Shown here: positions 12,101-21,193 of the stretch, piece by piece
Layout: the number at the start of each line of letters is the position of its first letter
Numbering within the stretch: the first letter of the stretch is position 1
DNA from: Perkinsus olseni
Lineage: Eukaryota; Perkinsozoa; Perkinsida
Assembly: GCA_013115125.1 (NCBI GenBank)
Contig: JABANN010000552.1
Span: forward strand, 1-21,798
DNA: 21,798 nucleotides
Direction: 5' to 3'
Translations under genes and position numbers: made by a program
Notes under the pieces: model-generated
The model's database searches: none
What the model saw: only the letters and a program-made list of their open reading frames with translations
Told to the model about the DNA's origin: nothing

Positions 12101-12277
12101 CTTTCCATCGGAATCAGAAAGCACTTTTACTGGCACTACATCTTGTCGTTCCTTCAGGTCATTCTGAGGGATTGCATCATCCCTATTTCTCTATCATGGG
12201 CATGGGACGGTCCGAAGGTTCCAGTTCCGTGCAGAGCACGTGGTAATGGTAGCGATAGTGATTGGGAGTTTATATAG
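9178..12277 (+). CDS. Gene C: secreted triple-unit alpha/beta-hydrolase-like protein, 592 aa, 14 exons
   Basis: Exons: 9178-9348, 9442-9539, 9588-9773, 9837-10035, 10085-10252, 10567-10691, 10776-10919, 10965-11025, 11076-11155, 11198-11321, 11455-11540, 11591-11719, 11765-11852, 12158-12277. They sum to 1779 nt with no internal stop. An in-frame ATG at 9157 would add seven residues; 9178 matches gene A. Residues 1-24 are signal-peptide-like (VALTTLMAVLGRAYG). Unit 1 spans about 25-250, unit 2 about 250-428 and unit 3 about 429-592. Unit starts are TCHVLYLPDG, ICGVLWATP and RCVVTLIV. Nucleophile positions carry Tyr142 (GVYSG), Ser354 (GKSEG, a true GxSxG) and Ser518 (IAQSLY). The strand after elbow 1 reads LGGVLSFAGWIPL, as in acyl-protein thioesterases; after elbow 2 it is SAGILLLNMPK. 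Unit 2 is thus the only candidate active site here. The introns after exons 5 (314 nt) and 13 (305 nt) could contain further small exons. Confidence 0.75.
9808..9836 (+). repeat. TCC/CTC microsatellite forming the polypyrimidine tract of intron 3, gene C
   Basis: A run of CTC/TCC triplets ends in CAG at the 3' splice site of intron 3. Genes A and B have a shorter run at the same place (45-nt introns against 63 nt here), so the repeat has expanded in C. The tract should strengthen this acceptor. A and B have an alternative upstream GCCCAG acceptor that C has lost, which supports the acceptor chosen. Confidence 0.75.
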
Positions 12278-12509
12278 CTCTCCTGCTGTACCTGCCGGGC
12301 TTGCGAGAGCCGAGGAAAGCTGTTGAAGATGTTGGCCGTTATCCACCAAGCATGTTCGCTGTGAATGTACATGGTGTTGACTCATTTCTCGCAGTGTTGG
12401 GTCACCACAGCCTTGTTTCCTTGGCTGGAGCCTTCCATGCCGAGGACACGACCGCGGCTCGATTCAATGCCCCGGCAAATGTATCTTCTAGGCGTCCTCG
12501 TTCATATAG
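12278..12509. other. Short gap between genes C and D
   Basis: These 232 nt must hold the 3' end of C and the promoter of D. Short ORFs run through it in other frames, but none resembles the family or anything else I recognise. Confidence 0.5.
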
Positions 12510-15062
12510 ATGACCCCTTCAAACTTCCGTACTGCATCTCGCTTCTTGGCTTCATTACTGATCCTAACACGACCAATTCCCACACAAGCAGTGTGCAAAA
12601 TAATATGTTTATCAGAGAAGTCGGATACTGGGACACATGAATTCTTTGTGGCCTTTCATGACGCATTCAACGTAAGTGATTACGCACTCGAGCTTACTCG
12701 GGGGAAAACGATACTTTAGGCGTTAGTCGACTCCACAGCCGCTGGGGAGCCGCTTAGACGGAATTGTGGGGAGACAAGGTTCTCCTTGCTTCTTCCACCT
12801 AATGAGCAAACCTACTGGTAGGACCGACGCCCACTGCGTGTATGGGACTCGCCGTGCTCTAGGTTCGATAGGGAGTCGGCGCGTCAGGGTCTTAGCGACC
12901 CTGAGTTGGAGAATTCTCTCCGCGACCTAAGCAACAGTGTCAACCAGATTATCACTGAAGTGCCCCCCGAGCACGTTTTCCTGGTTGGCCAGGAGACAGG
13001 AGCCGCCATGGCGGTTCATTTTGCGTGAGCCTCTGACCTTATTCTTTGGTGGAAGGCAGAGCCATTAGAGCTGCCTCGGTTCAGGAGGCTGTATCCCCTG
13101 CGACTCGGCGGTGTGCTCGCCGTGGACGAATGGGATTCTTTACAAAATGTTACTCCAAAGATCGTGGAGACCGAAGGGATGGAGGTCACGCCTGTGCGGA
13201 TGTATAGAAACTCACCAAGATCAGAGCCTCCGAGATTGAACGTGGTAGGAGTTTCTTTCAGTCGATTGGAGAGCGTCACTTTTTTCAAGGCTGCAACGCT
13301 CCCGAGAGGTTTTCGCGTCGGCGACGGCTTGCTCACTGATCTATTGATGCTTCTGACGCGCCCACTGTGCGGTATTATCTGGCTGACAACGACCACACAG
13401 CCCTTCACGGGCAGCCTCACGCACGATAAATCTGTGCAGAAAATATCGCACGTCATGGACGACCTACTGGGCCACTCGATCGAGGTCAAAGCCGCTAGGG
13501 CTGTTGATAAGTCGCTTGCACTTGAGTGTGGGAGCGGTGTTACCTACAGAACAGTGCAAGTCCCAACGTCCGAGCTGAAGGAAATAAGGTAGGAACAGGG
13601 TATCCACCTGTGCGAATTAAGGTCGTCAGGGATGGCAAGACCCCAAGTAGCGTCAGTGATATCTTGAGAGAGTACTATGAGCTGTCGGTTCTCCATCGAA
13701 TATATCCGAATCGCATTGCTATCGGTGGCAGTCATGGGGCGGAGGACGCTGTTTCCCAAATCATGTAAGTCCTCGACGGTACCTCCAGCGGTCCCACGGC
13801 CCGTCTAAGGCACAATTTCGTCTACACTTATGGTAGAATCGCCGGGGTTATTCGACTAGTCGACAAAAAGAAGCGAGTAAGCAGCATCATGAGCATTCTT
13901 GTGGTCAGCTCGATATCTATTTTTTCTCTCAGCGGCCTCCTCCAGGCTCCGAAGGCCAGACAGCAATACCAACCAGATCCATTGACGTAGGTCGAGCTGC
14001 TTGTTGTCGAGCTGCTTGTTGTCTACAAATCGTTGCGAACCAGGATTGTTCCCTGGTCCTCAATGGTAGTTCTATTTGCGAGAGCGCTATCTTTTTCGAA
14101 TCTTCGGTGACACGGCGGAGATGCTTGTCGACAATTTCAACTCAATAGCCATATTATTAGCTCGTTCAATCTGGCTGGAACTTTTCGTTAAACATCGTGA
14201 ATCGTTGGCCTCTTCCATTATTCTGGAGGAGCGTAGGCATTTTACCGAACCTTTAATTCCAATTAGTTTCCTGGCGGCCGATCCTCTGTCATAGCGAGAG
14301 CTGAGCTCGAGGCTGCGTTCAAGGAGATGCTCACATCGCCACCGAGGCAGTGCTCAGTCGTTTTGGTTGTGAGGGACACCCTTGAAGCCGAGATGTTCGA
14401 GTCTTGGGAAGAGGCTGTAAGCAGCAATGCTCTTTGATTGATAAAGCTTCATCACATAGGATGCTCTGCATCTTGAGCCAGCCCAAACAGTGCCTCATCG
14501 AAGTATTCGTCAGGTGCGGAAAAAAGCGGCGGAGCGTGGGTATGAGCTGGATAGGAAGTGCGAGGGCGTAGTCGTGTTCAAAACGGTCCTCCGGTCCATC
14601 GCCCAGTAAGTCAGGTCAAGGACGCGATATGGATGGCTCTCTTGAGGCGTCCGTTCATACGCGTTGCAGTTCGAAGTACTTGGTCTTCAGGACGGTGGGT
14701 GGATTTGTTCGCTTGATAGAAGGATATGCTCAACCGAACCACACTTTCATCCTCCTCCGTGGTGCTGGAGACTCCAAGGCGATGGCGCAGCGGTAAGTGC
14801 CTATTTTTTTCGTAGGTCGCTCCACTGATCAATTCAGGTCGGCGTTGCAGCGTAGAGGCTTCCGTGTGGTGCCTTTGCCAGCATTGCCCACCAGAGGAAC
14901 TCGTGATCAAATTGTAGCAATCCATCTCAAATACAGCGTTAACATTCTCCTAAGCAGGTTCAAGCCTCCATGGGATGTCTGGTAGCCGCAGCCGTGAATG
15001 GGCCCTGGCTTGAGTTCCGCCCCCCAGACAGCAGACATGTTGGAACGACTGCTGTCGACTAG
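12510..15062 (+). CDS. Gene D: diverged, intron-poorer family member, 560 aa, 12 exons
   Basis: Exons: 12510-12671, 12720-12817, 12863-13024, 13085-13588, 13630-13764, 13810-13876, 13933-13990, 14295-14416, 14514-14605, 14691-14792, 14838-14913, 14958-15062. They sum to 1683 nt and are open. Exon 2 is again exactly 98 nt. Exon 4 (504 nt) covers what is three exons (492 nt) in C. The junction 13990/14295 is the least certain. Residues 1-27 are signal-peptide-like (FLASLLIL core), and Cys29 opens unit 1 as in A and C. Unit 1 has WFD at 87-89, the motif seen at this place in acyl-protein thioesterases, then HVFLVGQETGAAMA, so the nucleophile is Glu131. Unit 2 reads RIAIGGSHGAEDAV (His344) and unit 3 FILLRGAGDSKAMA (Ala492). 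No unit keeps an aligned catalytic Ser, so D is probably a binding or structural protein. D matters because it confirms the splice sites of A-C independently. Confidence 0.72.
13991..14020 (+). repeat. 15-bp tandem duplication in gene D
   Basis: GTCGAGCTGCTTGTT occurs twice in a row. It lies at the start of the long intron 7 as modelled, next to the least certain donor of gene D. The unit is a multiple of three, so it would add five residues if it were exonic. Confidence 0.8.
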
Positions 15063-15099
15063 ACTCCTATCGGCTGCCGTTGAACTCATGTGCAAGAGA

Positions 15100-17978
15100 T
15101 GTTCCTGTCGTTGTTCAACACCGGTGACTTGCTCTTCAGTACTTCATGGGGCGTAATCCAAGGCTATCCAGCGATAGCGTACGTCTGCAAATACGAAGCT
15201 CGCTTAGGCATTGTTAATTGAGGTGATGCGTCGTTGCTGCTCAACCACATAGCTACTCTGGGAGCCCCGATGCTTCTCTCCAGTGGGTAAGGCCGAAGGA
15301 TCGGCCTCTGAAGGTGTAAGTGTCGTGAGGACTTCGCCACGGTCGGAATCCGCCTGACTGACGCTGCGTTAGGGCTCCGCTGCGGCGGCCCACGGTTGCG
15401 GAGAACGGAGCTTGAGGACTCCACGGACTGCTGGAGTATTACTGAGGAGCTCCCTTCAATTGCGAGATTGATACTTGTACGGTAGGTTGGCGGGTTTTAT
15501 TTCTTTCTTGGTCACCTGAATAGCAGTTTCGAGTCGCTGAGCAGTGGGGCGCGACCTCCCAGTTCCTCGTTGCCTCGAGGAACTGAACGCGCGGCAGTGC
15601 GTCTAGTTAGTCCCGTCGGCATATTGAGCTCGAGCTGCTGATGACAGTAGCTTTCTTTTCCAACATCCGAGCAATGATGGGAACTTCATCTTATTGTCCC
15701 TTCGAATGATTGAGGAGCACGAGGCCGATGTTCCGAGGCATGTTATGTTCCGCAAGAGATCCTTTATCTTGAAAGGATTATGAAGTTCCGATCAACTGAT
15801 CACTGCTGTCGCCGACAAATTATGCAACACCGCAGCTGTTACGGGTGCGAATAGCCTGTGCGTGGTGGCCGAGCCGGTCACCATGGAGGGCTGGGCCATC
15901 ACTGGTTGATTCGGCACTGGGCGTGGCCAGGTGGTACTGAGTTACAGGAACTCAGTGGGTTCGACTCACGGGCCGATCTCAGCCAGTTGCATCCGATATC
16001 CGCTCACAGTGCGGTACGATGTCCGGCTCACCCAACCAAGGTTTATGAGGGCCAGGAAGTAGCGCAGAGGAAGGCTCTCTCGGGGGAATCAGCGACGCAG
16101 TAATCAATCTAAGTATGAGGTTGAGCTGTGAACGATCATATCAGCACGCCTCACCCTGAGAGGAGTCTCCGCCGCCAGGCGGAGTGTCTCATCGTCACTA
16201 AGCGCACAATCCTCGCTCGTGAACATGAGGAAATGGCGATGGATAGAGCAAGGATTCTTGCCCGGTGTGACAGAGTTGGAAGAACAGAATGCCCAGCTTG
16301 CGGAGACAACCGGTAGCGTGTTCTCGAATGTTATTGTACTGTACCGTGGCAGCGTGTGCTTGTGCAGTCTATCTGTTGGAGCAAGTTTCCAGCTCAAGGC
16401 TGCATACGGAAGAAGCTACCGGTCGCGTCTCAAGTTTGTTCGCTAGCAACCGGCAGTGACTGGTGTGAAGTCTTGCGTACACGACGCTCACCGGGGCGCC
16501 ATCAAGGCTTGCCGAGTGATCTTCCCAAACACACGAAACGGTAGGTGCTTCTTCCACTTCAACAATAACATGAAGGACAATTGTTGAGCGTTAGGGTAAC
16601 ATGTGGACATTGGAGCTGAGCTGGCCAAGTTCATAGCGGCGGTTTGCTTCACCGTACCGGTGCAGCAATGAATTCGGAATCTACTACATAGCACAGTTAT
16701 CTTACTGCCGCCTAGATGCTCCACCCTGGCAGATGGCAGAGCGAGGACGTGGGCTATCCTCGGAGCGGATCATTGAATGAGATCCCCATGAGACTCGTAC
16801 CCTGTTTTCATACGTGTTCGATGAGAGATTCTTATAGTTCTTTCTGAATGAGTTACTCACATATCGTCTTGTGCCTCAATTCAATCCAGTTGTGCTGTGG
16901 AGGTTCAAAGTGTCTTCCATGGAGAGCTTCCATAGCGGAACGCTAGCGCAACTTAAAGTAATCGTCTTGAATTTCCGCTCTGGTAACGGCTGTATGAACT
17001 CCGCCCGAGAACGACTGGAAGGTGGGCTGCCCACCGTGGGTTGCCTTCTAGTCGTTCTACGCATGGGAAAATGCGACGTTTGACAAGTCAGACGTGTATA
17101 GATATTGAGAGAGACGAGAATTTCGGATTTCCCCGAGTTGCCCTGGTGGGGCGTTTATTTGCTCCATTCGATCGCTTGTAATTCTCGCTTGTTCTTGCTC
17201 GATCAGGTACACCGGATAAATTCTTCAAGATGTCTTTCGTTGCTCTATTACTTGTCTTACGAAGCTGTCCGAGCAGTGCACTTGGCGTGGGCCGTGGAGG
17301 GCACCTATGGCCAGCAATAACCCCACTAAAGTGGACTTGTGAGTTTGGCTTCGGCACGGCTCGCTCGATCCAAACAGCTAGGTGTTCTCTGGATCAACGC
17401 AACCCGTACAAGATCGGAGCCGTGCTCTTGACTACCATAAGGTCTTCGAGGCTCGATTGGCTGGTCCTGTTATCTACCGCGGTAGGCTTAGTTTCCGAAA
17501 CGTGGTAAAGGTGGTGATGGCGTGCCACGCCAGGCGTGGTGATAGTTACTCTCGGTTCGTTGTTTTATATATCGCGTCTACGTCAGTAAGCGATGTGTCG
17601 GTGGGAAGCTGTGGCAAGCTAGTTCATCTGCAGGTCGGCGTGTTGGAACTGCGTCATAGTACATGCTTATTGGAAAGCTGGGTCATCGCAGCTCTAGCGT
17701 TCATCTTCCGGCTTGATGGTGTTTCCGTATCTATTCCCTATGGGCAGTTTCCTGTTTCCTGGGCACCTCGGCGTCAGCACTATGCCGACGTTCGCTCAGA
17801 GGACAAGGCCGCTCCTCGAGGGTCGCCTCACGCCTAGCAGAACCAAAGGCAGATCCGCAGGGATGAGATCATTTCTGGACTTATCCGAATAATCTTCCTA
17901 ATAATCAGCTCGGTGCTCATCGTCATCTGCTTCTTTTTCTGCGGGGAACTTGGCGGAGAGAGCTCGGGCAGTGAGTGA
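15100..17978 (+). CDS. Gene E: strongly diverged family member, exons only partly resolved
   Basis: The order of family motifs recurs over a span like that of D. Unit 1: a CGGPRLRR element near 15375-15405 (compare CGETRFS in D), a VPRHVMFRKRSF elbow near 15740 and ANSLCVVAEP near 15860. Unit 2: AECLIVTKRTILAR near 16180 and an elbow-to-strand segment at about 16920-17065. There LKVIVLNFRSGNGCMN and VGCLLVVLRMGK align to the C segment without a gap over 39 residues. Unit 3: MSFVALLLVLRS near 17240, RFVVLYIASTS near 17560, then a GTAAGC...CAG intron (17586-17633) and SWVIAALAFIF. Ends are approximate: the start may be the ATG at 15100 (FLSLFNTGDLLFST follows), but an in-frame stop makes exon 1 uncertain. 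It could be a fast-evolving gene or a decaying one. Confidence 0.42.
17841..17978 (+). CDS. Candidate last exon of gene E: C-terminal transmembrane anchor
   Basis: After a CTAGCAG acceptor the frame encodes NQRQIRRDE, then about 24 strongly hydrophobic residues (positions 17880-17945; core FLIISSVLIVICFFF), then GELGGESSGSE and a TGA at 17976-17978. Basic residues before and acidic residues after the helix look like a single membrane-spanning tail. The preceding ORF of gene E is in the same frame and ends in TAG at 17835-17837, just before this acceptor, so a splice from inside that ORF would join them. The donor is not identified. A, B, C and D have no such exon. A GTGAGT at 17971 could be a further donor. 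Confidence 0.4.
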   Translation, partial: NQRQIRRDEIISGLIRIIFLIISSVLIVICFFFCGELGGESSGSE

Positions 17979-18565
17979 TGTGACATTGTCCGAGTAGGCA
18001 GCCTCCCCGACGAGCTCGTCGCAAGTGCAATCGTCAATGTCGTTCTTCTCGGGCGGCCGACCTTCAATAGGACATCGGTGAATGAAGAGCCGCAGAAGAA
18101 TTCGCCTCCCTAGGAGAGAGGCCTTGTTCGCAATGGTCATAGTGGATACGATGAAATGGAGGCCAAGAATCTTTGGAATATCGTATAGCTTCTGTCGTGC
18201 CGCTGTACCACTTCAATCGTGGGCGTCACTGGAGGACACGCAGTAAGGAAACTTGTGATAATCAGCTCTGTGAAGAGGCTTGGAAATGGCATAAGAGACC
18301 TGAGGGTCGTCGGCAGTCCACGAACACCGATGCCCGGATGAGACGAGACCGTCTCATAGTGCTGTCTTCCGGAGAGACTATCGTGGCAGGCTCCTGATCA
18401 TCGACCGGAAGCTCGGAGGCTGGAGGGCAGGCGCAGAATGATCCGCAAGAAGAGTCTGTGCTCAGGCGTTATCGCTTCAGGTTTGCTGATGATTGTTTGA
18501 GTTGCAAGCGGGAGACCGAGGCAATGAACTGTTCTTCAGCTAGTTGTGAAGCAAGAGGCTAGTAA
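17979..18565. other. Gap between gene E and the carboxypeptidase gene
   Basis: Short ORFs on both strands, none convincing. A perfect 7-bp hairpin (TGAGACG, four bases, CGTCTCA) lies at 18339-18356. An open stretch near 18000-18113 (LVASAIVNVVLLGRP) might be a further exon of gene E but has no well-spaced splice sites. The region must include the promoter of the carboxypeptidase gene, but I cannot point to it. Confidence 0.45.
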
Positions 18566-20921
18566 ATGCAGTCCAACTCGCTCAGCCGTCAGCTGCTTCC
18601 CGAGACGAGTGATCAGTACAAGGCTTACCGCTCGGTCTCGCCGGGCCGGGTACTTGTCTTCTGTATACTCATTATCGCTGCCCTTGGCTTCTGGAGTATC
18701 CGGTCCAGCTCTGGCCATCGGGGTAAGAGGACTTCATAGAATTGCGTTACTGGGCCAAGACCATGTCAGCTCCTTCCACTAGCACCGCCGTGACCTAGAG
18801 CAGGGTCATCACCTCACGTGATAGTGGTCCGATCGCTCTCGCAGCCGGGATCGCAGCGCTCGAATTTATCGTTCAGAGCAAGTGTCGTCGAAGTTCGAAT
18901 CTTCTCAGACACTAAGATGCAAGGCGAACCCCTAGTTGGGATGAATTCTACGTCTAGCCTGGTGGCTGGCGAGTACTCCGCTCGGCTGTACTATGGCGCA
19001 TCCCATCTCCTTATCAAAGAGCCTACTATATGTGACTCTTCCGTAAAACAACGGAGTGGGTACTTTGTAGTCAACGCTACCAAAAACCGAAAGTGAGAGT
19101 CTTTGTCGGATATATTCCCGTTAACTACAGTGAAAAGTAGCCGTGAAAACACCATTTTCATGGTATTAGGTACTTCTTCTGGTTTTTTGAGTCCAGGAGG
19201 TTACCAGCAGCTGAGTCTCCAACTACACTCTGGCTCAGCGGCGGCCCCGGGGCGAGCTCAATTCTAGGGTTATTGATGGAGAATGGGCCCTGCCGTTTGC
19301 TCTCTGACGGTATCACCACGGAATATAACCCTTACGGATGGAACGAGGTCTCCAATATGATATGGCTCGACCAGCCTGCGGGGACCGGCTACTCTATGGG
19401 AAAGCACGAGCATAGCCTCACGGAAGTGAGGGATGATCTCTATAACTTCCTGCAGGCATTCTTCCACCACTTCCCGGAGTACAACAGGAATTTCCATCTT
19501 GCTGGAGAGTCCTTTGCTGGCCACTATATACCGGTTATCGGGGATAAAATACTTCAGGAGAATAAGAGAATGCACCAGGGAAGTCCATCCATGTGGAAAA
19601 GTACGAGGCTCCGAGTTTTGACTGCCCCGGGTTTGGTGGTCTGCTGTTACCGCTACGGGAATGCACTACCGGACGGCACCCGGGCTCTGCCTTCAGGTAT
19701 GAGCACGCCTCCAGAGCAGCGTATTGATTTCCGTGGCATGGCCATCGGTAACGGAGATACCGATAACCCGCATTCAGCTCCTTATATGGCTGAGATGGTG
19801 AGCCAGCTCATTGAGCTGAGAACCACGGATGTTGATCGAGCATCTCGTATTCCGCACTGGCTTTCTGACAGTCAATGGGCATTTCTCGCAGGCGATGGCC
19901 TCTGGCGCAGTGAACCGAACCACCTATCAGCAAATGCTGGCATCGGTTGATTCGACTACTGAGCTCATGTTGAGGTGTACCGCGATACTAGGGAACGTGA
20001 GCACATGGAGTTCTGCCGGGGCCGGCTTCTTGACCTGTTCCTTCTATTCCAGTTGAAGCAGCCTGCGAGTCTGTTCACTGCACCCGAGACGTGCTTGGAC
20101 GCTAATCTTGAATATATGATGAACTTCTTGGCGCCAGTTGAGGCGACTGGTCGGAACATGTAAAGAAAACACCAGTGCGGAAGTTCCCTATAGGATTGGT
20201 AGAGAGTGTGGTTCATAGCTTGTAGTTCTTCCGCCCCTGTCCACGGAGCTCATCAGCACAGATACGATCTCCGCTTGAATGGTACCTACAACTTCACCCG
20301 ATACATCAACTTCCTCAACAATGCCACCATCATGAACACACTCGGGGCAGTCAAGAAATGGAAACCGATCAACTACCGTGTAAGACGCAACGGGCCTCTG
20401 CCAGAGGCTCCGGGGAGCTTGTTGTGTTACCTTCGATGCGCCCCAATTCAGGTTACTCTTGATCTGTACTTTGATGATACGTATCGAATTTACAATCCCC
20501 AAGTAGAGCGAGTTCTGGAAGCCGGCGTTAAAGTCCTGATCTACGCTGGAGACAAGGACCACCTATGCAACTGGCTCGTGAATGATGCCTGGACGAAAAG
20601 ACTGCAGTGGAGCGGAGCTCAGCAGTTCGTCCACAAGCCTCTCGAACTATATCAAGCCGGTAGGGTGTCAAGAATCGTGGTAGCCGAGTGGGCGTTGATA
20701 GACCCACTGGAGCTGTCGTCGATAGCGCAGTTTTGCTCAGTGGTACAGCTCGTAGCTGCGGTTCAGGTACCGAAGAGGCCGTGGGTGAAATGCGTCGTAC
20801 GCAGAATCTAGCATTCGTTCGAGTCTACAATGCAGGACATCTGGTCCCTCATGACCAGCCAAAGAACAGTCTGGTGATTATAGAGCAGTTTTTGAATGGA
20901 AATATGTTCGCTTCTGCCTAG
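18566..20921 (+). CDS. Serine carboxypeptidase (peptidase family S10), type II membrane form, 549 aa, 9 exons
   Basis: It removes C-terminal amino acids from peptides, normally in acidic compartments such as lysosome or vacuole. Exons: 18566-18722, 18825-19092, 19170-19600, 19697-19797, 19892-19996, 20053-20159, 20262-20379, 20452-20659, 20767-20921; they sum to 1650 nt, and all introns are GT-AG (56-107 nt). A TAA directly precedes the ATG. Residues 29-45 (VLVFCILIIAALGFWSI) follow a hydrophilic N-terminus with no cleavage-like end, so a signal anchor is likely. YFFWFFESR precedes WLSGGPGASS (163-172), then WLDQPAGTGYS (from 207). The triad is Ser256 (AGESFAGHY), Asp463 (YAGDKDHLCNW) and His523 (VYNAGHLVP). 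Most family members have NGGPGCSS; here Asn and Cys are Ser and Ala, and the Asn normally helps bind the substrate carboxylate, so specificity may be altered. The acceptor of intron 3 could be 19714 instead of 19696. Confidence 0.93.
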
Positions 20922-21193
20922 ATGGCTTAGCCTCATACCCCTGAGTGTTGAGTTGTAACCATGACTTCGGGGTACTGCTGCATAACGACGTCGACCTCAT
21001 CGAGTAAATAAAAAACGCAGATTCCAACGCATCTATTTCCGGTCATGCGTTTGGTGACTCCGTCACGGCCTTATCCATCATACTCATGACAGGAATCCTT
21101 TGCGCGATGGCTCCGACAGGATGTTCCACTTCCACTTCGATTCACTTCCTATAACAAAAATCGTTCCTTTTGTAAAACACACATCTACATCAC
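20922..21193. other. Convergent 3' region
   Basis: This lies between the stop of the carboxypeptidase gene and the stop of the - strand ORF, so it should hold both 3' UTRs. AATAAA occurs at 21007-21012 on the + strand, 86 nt past the carboxypeptidase stop, and could serve as its polyadenylation signal; whether this organism uses that hexamer is unknown. Nothing else stands out. Confidence 0.4.

Larger units (their letters stand above)
273..17978 (+). repeat. Tandem array of five paralogous triple-unit hydrolase-like genes (A-E)
   Basis: Five related multi-exon genes lie head to tail. A, B and C align exon for exon: exons of 171, 98, 186, 61, 80, 124, 86 and 120 nt recur with the same phases, and the 48-nt intron between exons 2 and 3 is the same length in all three. 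D keeps the same order with 12 exons, and E is only recognisable by its motif succession. Gaps between genes are about 910 (A-B), 1917 (B-C) and 232 nt (C-D). A and B also share roughly 125 nt of 3' flank (3330-3455 and 7261-7391), which dates that duplication as the most recent. Confidence 0.85.

Noticed and set aside
13016-13489. A 157-codon ORF on the - strand opposite gene D.
   Set aside because: It is the mirror of the long coding exon of D, which has family motifs and matching splice sites.
17835-17850. TAG followed by CAG as a read-through stop leading into the membrane helix.
   Set aside because: The next bases do not fit the known leaky CARYYA context, and CTAGCAG is itself a plausible 3' splice site.
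18339-18356. A hairpin as a transcription terminator.
   Set aside because: The genome is eukaryotic by its introns, there is no T-run after the stem, and a 7-bp palindrome can arise by chance.
19093-19169. GYIPVN in the first frame just before YFFWFFESR, resembling the SGY(F/L)xVN motif of S10 peptidases, with an alternative 33-nt intron.
   Set aside because: The preceding exon already supplies SGYFVVN, and the 77-nt intron joins it to YFFWFF in frame with normal spacing. The second motif has no in-frame connection upstream and looks like chance.
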